A stretch of DNA of 64,000 nucleotides. Origin: Lathyrus oleraceus (taxonomy: Eukaryota; Streptophyta; Magnoliopsida; Fabales; Fabaceae). Numbering within the stretch: position 1 is the first letter of the stretch; each line of letters begins with the position of its first letter. A program made the position numbers and the translations under genes. The notes under the pieces were generated by a model that saw nothing but the letters and a program-made list of their open reading frames with translations, had not been told where the DNA came from and made no database searches. The stretch covers positions 348,258,409 through 348,322,408 of the forward strand of contig NC_066581.1 in NCBI RefSeq assembly GCF_024323335.1. Direction: 5' to 3'. Positions 55,101 to 64,000 of the stretch are shown piece after piece.

Positions 55101-58100
55101 TACCCAGTTGGCGGTATTGATAGTCTTGTCCCCTCTGGATACTTGCCTTGATCAAGCAGTATTGTCCCCAGTGGGTCTTCCCCCCTTCCTTTTGGATACA
55201 TGCTCCGAGTAAGCAATTTTACCCTTTTGATTGGTCATCTTTGCATACCTAGTCTGGTACCCCGATGCCTTTCCTTTCGGTCGATTTATCCATCTAACAA
55301 CCTGCAACCCGGTTATGGATAATCTTCCTGGCGAGTATATTATCTACGTTCTGACGGCTATAGATAATATGTCTCATGCGCTCTCTGGTCAGTCTTTTGA
55401 TTGTTTCCTCCAGCAGAGTAAGATTCGTATTCCTCGTGGAATCGGATGTCCATCCTTTAACAAGTTTGCTTTCGCTCTCTTCAGGATGATGTCGGTCGTT
55501 TATCCATTTAACAACCTACAACCCGGTTATGGATAATCTTCCATGCGAGTGTGTTATCTACGTTTTGACGGCTATAGATAATATGTCTCATGCGCTCTTG
55601 GGTCGAAGTCGTCCTCCCCAGTCGAGTAAGATTCGTATTCCTTGTGGAATCGGATATCCATCCTTTAACAAGACTGCTTTTCTAGCCCTCTTCAGGATGT
55701 TGAGTGTTTTGGAACACAAACCAATTCACGTGTGGTCGGTCACCCGTTTCATACCTACAACCCGGTATCTTTGGTGTTCCTTCCTGTTTGCTCGCTGTAG
55801 TGACCTTGTTCCCCAGTGAGATCCCCTGCAAGTGTGTAGCCTTGCCTTGACATGTGTAGATGTCGTCCTGTCAGCACCCGCGTGTGTTGTTTCCTTGGTG
55901 TCGGTAAACACCATCTTTCGGTGCTTTTCCAGTCATGCGTAGTGTCTGGTCTTCCTTGGTGTCGGTAAACACCATCTTTCGGTGCTTTTCCAGTCATGCG
56001 TAGTGTCTGGTCTTCTTTGGTGTCGGTAAACACCATCTTTCGGTGATTTCCAGTCATGCGTAGTGTCTGGTATTCTTTGGTGTCGGTAAACACCATCTTT
56101 CGGTGCTTTCCCAGTCATGCGTAAGTGTCTGGTCTTATTTGGTGTCGGTAAACATCATCTTTCGATGTTCGTAACGTCATCCCCTCCCTAGAAGATTCCT
56201 CCTCTCCGTTGGTGTCGATAAACGTCGAGTTTTTCCCCATCATCCATTGATGATTTGGTTGTGTTCGCTCTCCCTAGAAGAGTCCTCCTCTCCGTTGGTG
56301 TCGATAAACGTCGAGTTTTTCCTATGCGTCCGTTGGCGTATAGTTGATATCTTTCCCCACAGGGTCGTCCCCAGAAGAATCCTCCTCTCCGTTGGTGTCG
56401 ATAAACGTCGAGTTTTTCCTAGTCGTCCGATGATGTCTAGTTGCTTATTCCCTACAGATCATTTGGTAATACCATATGATTCCCCTCAGAGTTTCCTCCT
56501 CTCCGTTGGTGTCGATAAACGTCGAGTTTTTCCCCATCATCCATTGATGATTTGGTTGTGTTCGCTCTCCCTAGAAGAATCCTCCTCTCCGTTGGTGTCG
56601 ATAAACGTCGAGTTTTTCCTATGCGTCCGTTGGCGTATAGTTGATATCTTTCCCCACAGGGTCGTCCCCAGAAGAATCCTCCTCTCCGTTGGTGTCGATA
56701 AACGTCGAGTTTTTCCTAGTCGTCCGATGATGTCTAGTTGCTTATTCCCTACAGATCATTTGGTAATACCATATGATTCCCCTCAGAGTTTTCTCCTCTC
56801 CGTTGGTGTCGATAAACGTCGAGTTTTTCCTAGTCGTCCTATGATGTCTAGTTGTACCCTTCCCCAAGTGGATTTACCTCCCCGTTGGTTTCGATAAACG
56901 TTGTGTTTTTCTCATTCGTCCGATGACGTCTGATTGTATACCCTATTCCCAGTCATTCATTAATGTCTGGTTGATTTCCCAGCCAGAATCCCCAGTAAAC
57001 GTCCTATTTGGTGTCGATAAACGTTGAGTCTCCCTTTCGTCCTATGACGTCTGGCTGAGTTTTCTCCTTCTCCGTTGGTGTCGATAAACGTTGAGTCTCC
57101 CTTTCGTCCTATGACGTCTGGCTGAGTTTTCTCCTTCTCCGTTGGTGTCGATAAACGTTGAGTCTCCCTTTCGTCCTATGACGTCTGGTTGAGTTTTCTC
57201 CTTCTCCGTTGGTGTCGATAAACGTTGAGTCTCCCTTTCGTCCTATGACGTCTGGCTGAGTTTCCTCCTTCTCCGTTGGTGTCGATAAACGTTGAGTCTC
57301 CCTTTCGTCCTATGACGTCTGGCTGAGTTTCCTCCTTCTCCGTTGGTGTCGATAAACGTTGAGTCTCCCTTTCGTCCTATGACGTCTGGCTGAGTTTTCT
57401 CCTTCTCCGTTGGTGTCGATAAACGTTGAGTCTCCCTTTCGTCCTATGACGTCTGGTTGAGTTTTCTACCTCTCCGTTGGTTTTGGTAAACGTTGAGTTT
57501 TTCCCATTACGTCCGCTGACGTATGGTTGTATCTCTCTTTCCATTCATTCATTAATGACTGGTCACCTCTCCGTTGGTTTTGGTAAATGTTGAGTTTTTC
57601 CCATTTCGTCCGCTGACGTATGGTTGTATCTCTCTTTCCATTCATTCATTAATGATTGGTTACCTCTCCGTTGGTTTTGGTAAACGTTGAGTCTTTCCCA
57701 TTTCGTCCGCTGACGTATGGTTGTATCACTATCCTTCCAGTCATTCATTAATGATTGGTTACCTCTCCGTTGGTCTTGGTAAACGTTGAGTTTTTCCCCA
57801 TTACGTCCGCTGACGTATGGTTGTATCCTTTCCTGGTTATCCCCAGTAGAGTTGAGTTACCTCTCCGTTGGTTTTGGTAAACGTTGAGTGTTTCCTAGTT
57901 GTCCGTTGGCATCTAGTTGAGATGATTTCTGTTCCCATTCATCGTGTGTCGATGTCTGGATGTGCTTTACCCTGAAAATAAAGAAGAAAACAAAAAATTC
58001 CCAGCAGTGTGCAAATTTCTACGGTACTTGGTATTCAATCCCTGTTTACCCTGAAAGTCTGACAGCCGTTGCTCTCATCCATTCGGGTTCCCAGCTGATT

Positions 58101-58113
58101 GAATAGGGGCAGC
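49149..58113 (+). mobile_element. Ogre-like internal region 2
   Basis: Near-identical to 35093-44057. It carries the PBS (49151-49168), TACTAAC branch point (50167-50173) and acceptor (50190-50191), pol linker remnants (50287-51277), RNase H remnants (51555-52162) and repeats T1-T6. Differences from unit 1 seen by eye: C for A near 49744, a G inside the A run near 51388, a shorter A run and a C-to-A change near 54148-54162, and one base in the second T1 copy (near 54799). Every pol lesion is shared, so decay predates the duplication. Confidence 0.93.
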
Positions 58114-61100
58114 TGTAGCACCTCAAATTTGCACCCTACCTTTTGTACATTCATTTCATATTAGGTCATTAACATAACATAGTCCATTGCATAACATTGC
58201 ATTGTCCATTTGCCCAAGTGCAAGCCATTCAGAAGAATTAAGTCAAACTGATCAGGAAAATCAGTCAAAACAAGCAAGCATGTGCTATTTTCATTGGAGT
58301 AAAGCCCTAGGGTGGATTTATCAAGCTCACATGATTATGTGATCATTTTGGAGTGGTTTGGCCAAAGATTGGTTGATCAAAGCTCAACAGTCAAGCTGAA
58401 TTTTATCTGAAACCCTAGAAAGCCAACTGTAAGTCAACTGAGGGCTAGGAAGTGGAGAGATGGTTTGAGACGCTTCCTTCATGTCCCAAAGAAGGTCATT
58501 TGTCATTACAAACACTTATCTGGAAGAAGAAATCATTTCGTTCTTTTCTCGAATTAATCTTGGAAAGTCAAGTTGGGTTGGATGATCCTGGTTGATTACT
58601 GAAGAGTTGATTTGGTTGTGGAAATTTAATCGTGGTTGCATTGAGCCCATTCATTTCTTTTTGTTAAGCCCATAATTTTAGCCCATTAACCATTTTTCAA
58701 ATAATTCCATTTCATTATCCAAATCATAATCCATAATCCATTTAGTTTGATTTTAACACAATCCATTTTTACAATAATCCATTATCCATATCCAATTTAG
58801 TTTATCCGTTTAAAACCAATTGCCATTATCCAATCATACCCATATCCATTTGTACAAAACCAAAATTCTGCATTGCATTTAACAGTAACATATCAAAAAT
58901 TCTGCATAAAACTGCTATAAAAATTCTGCATCATCAAAATTCAGCATTACAAAAATTCTTTTCTGCATAAAATTCTGCATTGCATTTAACAGCAACACAT
59001 CCAAAATTCTGCATAAAACTGCTATAAAAATTCTGCATCATCAAAATTCAGCATTACAAAAATTCTTTTCTGCATAAAATTCAGCATCATAAAATTCAGC
59101 ATTAAAATTCTGCATCAAGTACAATCAAAATCCTGCATTAAAATCAAAACAAAATTCTGCATAAAATCAAAATTAATTTCCTGCATAATGAAATAACAGA
59201 AATCTTCATTCTTGTATGAGTATAAATAGTGCAAAGCCATAACAGAAAGGAGGGAGGGTCCATAACAGAAAAATAACAGAAATTGGAGGAAGCTTTTTCA
59301 TCCTCTAACCTCTCGTTTCTTCGTCTTCCATCTTCTTCCATTCCTCCACCATCACAAACTCTTCCAATCCTTCAACCACCGTAACCGTTTTTCAATTCAC
59401 AATCACCTTCATCAAAAACTCCAAACTCCATAGCCAAACCTTCAACCACTACGAATCTGTAACCGTAACCGTAATCTCCGTTCACCGAAACCTTCAACCG
59501 CTTCCAATCTTCACTCTTCAATTCTTCCACATTAATTTATCATCATCACAACCGAACCGCCAAAGATCCTGCAACAATTCTGCAGCAATTATCTCCTTTC
59601 TCGGAAGTGATAAGCAGAAGAAAAAAGAAGAAATAATAGAAAAGAGAAATCCAGAAGAGATCGGAATAATCGGAAACTCACGATCCAAGAGACTTCTTCT
59701 TCATTTCGATCGGCAATACCGGTATTACGTCTTCGTCTTCATCTCAAAGCGGAGATGCGAGCGAGGCCTTCATCATCCACCAAGAACCTTCAACAAAATC
59801 CGTAGAAGCTCGCAACTCGTAACGGAATTGGTGAGAAGCTACAATCAGAAAGAAACCGATAATTGAAGAAGCAGTAGAAGGAACCAAAACCGTAACCGAA
59901 ACCGTGATCTCCACCTTCATCAAACCTTCACCTCTCTACAATTTTTCCAGATTTTCTTCTTCCTTCTTTCTAGTTCTTCTTCCTGAATCTTCCACTTTCT
60001 TCTGGTTCCCGCACCATAACAATCTCACAGTATTCACTGCGAATTGAAAACCGCACCGATTCTCGCATCTCGAGATCTCACCACACCAATTCATCACGAA
60101 ACCAAGCATCACAACAGAGGAAGATCGTAACGAGCCTTTGCGCCTCGATTCACCAGCAGTTTCTTCAGCGAGTTTCGACGAAATCCAAGATCTTATCCAC
60201 AAAGCAACGACGCCGAGCGCAAACCGGGATTCTCCATTTCAGCGCCACAATCCAGCGATTCCTCATCCGCTCCATCAACGACGCGACGCAGCAAGTGGAA
60301 ATCGAACAACCTCATTGGACGTCGAAGTCGGTGAGCTCTTTTCTCTTCAAATTCCGTTACCCGCACGTGAGAATGAACTGAATATTGATTTCGTTTCCAA
60401 TGTCGAATTGGTGAAAGGATGAGTGATGAGGTTAGTCTCAAGATTTGTTTGTTTTCCTGCTTGTTTCAATGTCCCCTTTAGAGTTGTGGAATATGGATAT
60501 GGAGTTGAAAATTGCTTTTGGTCCTTTCTGCACTTGCAACCCTGGTAAGGGCCCGAGAGGACACACCACACTCACTCCCACGGGCCTGGTTCTTGTCTTA
60601 GGCCCAGTGAGATACACACTCCATTTCACTTAGTGCACCCCTGCGATTGGGCTTAGCCGTCCTTTCCAATTCTAAGCCCAGTCTGCTGCATCTTGATCCA
60701 CTGCACTTTGTTTTATATAGTTATTAATTGATAATTGTTTTGGATAATATTAGGTTTAGTTTCGGTTAATTAGGATGATTAGATAAATTTAGAATTAGGT
60801 ATTATTAGAAAATTAGAAGATATTAGAAGTTTTTGGATTGAATTAGTGATTGATTCTAGAATTAGTTTAATTAGGTTAATCGGTTTAATTAGATTAATTA
60901 GAAATGTTAAAAACTGATTTTAGAATTAGTGAAGTTGATTAGAAATTTCGGATTAATTTTAGAGATAGGATAATAGGTTGATTAGTGTAATAGACTTTTA
61001 GGTGTATTAGAATTAATAGAGATTAGTTCAATCTTAGAATTCTAGATCTTAATTAGGAACCTTGGTTTAGTTAGAAATAGAATTTTTTAGGAATGTTGGT

Positions 61101-62800
61101 TAGAAATTAGAATATTTTAGATATTAATTTAGCTTTAGAAAGTAGAATTAGTTTAGAATTTAATTGCTTTAAATAGAACTTACTTTCGTAAATAGAAATT
61201 TAATTCAATATTAATCCATAACTGTGAAATGACTATTCTACCCTTAGGCTTGGAAATAATTCGGTCTTGCATGCTCCCTTAATTTTAGGACATATCATCA
61301 CTTGATTAAATGAATTTCACGTGGAGTTTGAGCTTCCGTTTTGGATTTTTGTTCTTCTTTGACCCTAGTCTTGGACTAGTGGTTTGTGATCTCACTTTCG
61401 AGTTGTGTTTCAGGTTAATAGCACAAATGGCCTATGCTTGATGATGTGCTTCCATTGGAGTTGACTTGTGACTTGTGTATAGCTAATTTTGACTTTGTTT
61501 TGCAGGGTTTGATATTTGAGTTTGAGCCTTAATGGCTTGTACTTTGGTGCATTGGTTTGTGTTTGTCTGTTTATAGTTAACTGTGAACCATTTGCTGTTT
61601 AGTTGTGTGATTAGTACACTGATGATATTTGATTGATTTCAGGTACATTAGTCGCTAATATTGCTTTGCTTTGCTTGATAAGCAATTTGCACTGAGGTAT
61701 AACATTCTTGTCTCCATGTAGTCTGGAAGACCTGGCCTGTTACTTGGCCAGGCAACTGTCTGAAGTCCTCCTTAAGAGGCGATGTTTGTGGTTGTTTACA
61801 TTTGTGCCAGGCAGGTAAAGACCTCTATGAGGCAATTGGTGGATCAAAGGGATATGCAATCTATCCCCCACTATTCTGTGAGTCGTCCCTCTGCTCACAC
61901 GGCTGTGTGTTGATGCATTGGGACACAAACCCAAGATCTTGTACGGTGTACAATCGAGTCAGAGTCTTGAGCGTAGAAGGGTCCCTCCATTCTGGACCCA
62001 CGCTCCTTTGTCTGAAGCTCTCCCTGACCAGGGATAAGAGCTGTGAAGTCTCATCTTCACTCACCCTTCATCAGCTTCACCTTAGCCCCTCAATGGCAAG
62101 GTTAAGAGCTAACCTGACCCCGATACAGAGGCTTGTTTGTTGAGGTTGATATGACCCCTCGACTAAAGCCTAGCCCTGATGTTTGAGCCCCTTGTTGGTG
62201 TGTTTATTTCATGCTGTATATGTTTGTGTGGTGTGATTGTACCCCCTAGGTTTGCTAGACTCCGCGTAGTCTCGTTTGCATGTCAATTAAGGTAGCACGG
62301 TTCCTTCGTATAGGACTTCCTTTCTTGCTTGAGCTTTCCTAAAACACAAGCAAACATTATCCCCTCTTAAGGATACGTCCACTCCTTCTACTACAGGTGA
62401 GTAAGTCTCCAATGGTCGAGCATCCGGTAGATTGCGTAGTGACGTTGTCCACCTAAAAAACACAAACCAACAGGAATAGTTTAGCCGAACTACGGCAACT
62501 CTGATTCTCATGTCCAGATGAGATACGTAGGCACGAGATGCGATGTCTTGTCGAGTTTGACTAACAACTAACACTAATTCTTTTCTCTCGCCCTCGTTGC
62601 GATTGAGACCTCCCCTTTCTCTTGCCCTAGTTGCAATCGAGACCCTTCTTCTTCCTGTGTTGGTGTTAGGAGATGGATGTAAGCCCAGTGATTGGCATTC
62701 AGGCTCCACGTTTGCCTTTGCCTGCATTTGTTTGTGTGCGTGTTAGCCGAGCTACGAATGCTCTGATTCTCCTTCGTCCAAAGGAGATACGTATGCATAG
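58114..62800 (+). repeat. Ogre-like LTR3, truncated by insertion
   Basis: Matches LTR2 up to 62800, where the next bases should be GATGCGACATCC but an inverted LTR end begins instead. About 400 bp of its 3' end is not in the window. The break falls inside structured module 2, between its P2/P3 arm and its P1 hairpin. Confidence 0.95.
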
Positions 62801-64000
62801 TGTCGCATCACGCGAAAAACCGGCGGGAAAACAAGAACAACAGAGCCGCCACCGTGCGTTATTTATCCCAAAAGAGGGAAAGGAAACGCTCGAAGTAAAC
62901 CTGGGAAAGAACATGGTCTCGCGACCAAAGAGAATGGGTTCGGGAGTCGGTTATGCGAAGGGAAGGTATTAGCACCCCTACACATCCGTAGTACTCTACG
63001 GGATCCACGCACAAAAGGAAGGAAAATTGGTTGCTAAACACTGCTCAAATACTCACACACTGGCTGAAAGAGACAAAAGAAACTGACTGGAACTGACTCG
63101 GCAGGATGTCGCATCCTGGGCCTACTTAGTCTATCAGGCATAGACATCAGAGTCGAAGTAGTTCGGACTGGGAAACGACACATGCTCGCTAGGATATCGC
63201 ATCCTATGCATACGTATCTTCTCGGACGAGAGAAGAATCAGAGCATTCGTAGCTCGGCTGACACGCACACAAACAAACACAAACACAGGCAAACGTGGAG
63301 CCTGAATGCCAATCGCTGGACTTACATCAGCATCCGAACCAAAACGCACACACACTGGAACCCAAATGCCACTCGATGGACTTACATCGGCTTCCAACCA
63401 GAACACACACGAGGGTGGTTAAGACACAAAGGGTTGAAAAAGAAAAAGGGCGAACACGCGAACTAATAGGGAGACTAGAGCTCGAGCCTAATAGTTGCCA
63501 CGCAAACAAAAAGAGACGTTGAGACGTCAGAAGGAACGCAAAGGTTGAAAGGACAAACTAATAGGGAGACTAGAGCTCGAGCCTAATAGTTGCCAAACAC
63601 ACACAAAAAAAGGAAAAAGGCGCCCGGAGAGATCAGCTCAATCTCCTGCCTACATACTTCATCTGGTGTGAAGATCAGGGCGATGTAGTTCCCCTACGCA
63701 GGGATAAAGGACTAGCCTAACCAGATAACAGAGGGAGACACAACTCTAGGGAGACTACGACTCGAGCCTAGATGTTGTCATGCAAAATCAACCCTAAGTT
63801 ATGGTTTCTAGCTAAATGGCACAAGGGCCAACCTATCCTAAGTATGGCTCACACAGGAAGCAAGCCACACACACTTAACTTGCACAGGAAGCAAGCCAAG
63901 CAAAACCTAACTTGCACAGGAAGCAAGTCTAAACTAAACCTAACTTGCACAGGAAGCAAGTCAAACTATCCTAACTTGCACAGGAAGCAAGTCAAACTAT
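62801..64000 (-). mobile_element. Inverted Ogre-like LTR of a related subfamily (partial)
   Basis: Starts TGTCGCATCACGCG, the reverse complement of an Ogre-like LTR 3' end (compare 35092-35079). It keeps the PBS-like CAACAGAGCCGCCACCG (62837-62853), the U5 block with hairpin (62986-63001) and structured modules at 63102-63161, 63191-63251 and 63626-63688. Further in it diverges from the array LTR: GGGAGACTAGAGCTCGAGCC recurs near 63469 and 63559, with a diverged copy near 63749. Short ORFs are not recognisable. It continues past the window. Confidence 0.85.
63846..64000 (-). repeat. Tandem hairpin repeat, AACTTGCACAGGAAGCAAGT
   Basis: Five copies of a 29-37-bp unit, the last running to the window edge. 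Four copies (all but the first) contain ACTTGC or CTTGC and GCAAGT or GCAAG around the loop ACAGGAA, a 5-6-bp stem. The first copy is degenerate (CTCACACAGGAAGC). Confidence 0.8.

Larger units (their letters stand above)
30002..62800 (+). mobile_element. Head-to-tail array of a non-autonomous Ogre-like element
   Basis: Order: LTR1 (30002-35092), internal 1 (35093-44057), LTR2 (44058-49148), internal 2 (49149-58113), LTR3 (58114-62800, truncated by another insertion). Both steps are exactly 14,056 bp. Two compensating 1-bp changes, at the A run near 37330 and near 40088, shift part of internal 2 by one base. Units differ at only about 10 LTR and 4-5 internal positions by eye. LTR length near 5.1 kb, a TGGCGACTCTGCTGGGGA PBS, Tat-lineage pol fragments and tandem repeats in the 3' UTR identify an Ogre/Tat relative of Ty3/gypsy. 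It has no intact gag, RT or integrase. Confidence 0.92.

Overview
The window is plant nuclear DNA built entirely of transposable elements and satellite repeats. I find no host gene, rRNA, tRNA or CRISPR array. Very long Ogre/Tat-type LTRs (about 5.1 kb), a SIRE-type Ty1/copia element with an envelope-like third ORF, a Tekay/Del-like chromovirus and an AT-rich satellite together suggest a legume, most likely tribe Fabeae (pea, vetch, lentil relatives). The organism is inferred from element families only.

Layout. 1-325: start of an Ogre-like LTR (minus strand) inserted in a Ty3/gypsy gag-protease pseudogene. 326-6295: gypsy elements on the minus strand in the order pol, PPT, one LTR, PBS, gag-protease, so one LTR serves two head-to-tail copies. 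6296-15787: satellite of 19 monomers with long (TA)n tracts; 15 of them form a trimeric higher-order repeat (A-B-C) present five times. 15788-17418 and 28684-30001: two pieces of a diverged Ogre-like LTR (minus strand). 17419-28678: a complete SIRE-like element with a 5-bp target duplication, broken ORFs, and a 1.9-kb solo LTR nested in its gag-pol region. 30002-62800: a head-to-tail array of a non-autonomous Ogre-like element: LTR1, internal 1, LTR2, internal 2, LTR3, with an exact period of 14,056 bp. 62801-64000: the 3' end of an inverted, related LTR inserted into LTR3.

How the parts relate. None of the large ORFs is intact: gypsy and SIRE carry stops, frameshifts or lost catalytic residues. 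The Ogre-like array keeps its cis signals (TATA box, PBS, PPT, LTR termini) but only scraps of pol, so it must have been mobilised in trans. Its outer LTRs differ at about ten positions by eye, so it is the youngest datable layer. The SIRE LTR pair differs at about 33 of 958 positions.

Most interesting signals. (1) The Ogre-like LTRs of several diverged families carry tandem copies of a roughly 80-nt module that folds into three stems whose base pairs change together between copies. (2) A conserved U5 block is followed by a 6-bp tetraloop hairpin, again with compensatory changes. (3) A second PBS-like sequence sits inside U5 of every family. (4) The middle LTR of the array looks like a recombinant of the two outer LTRs. 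(5) The Ogre 3' UTR is a nested series of tandem repeats (61, 67, 97 and 297 bp) sharing one core.
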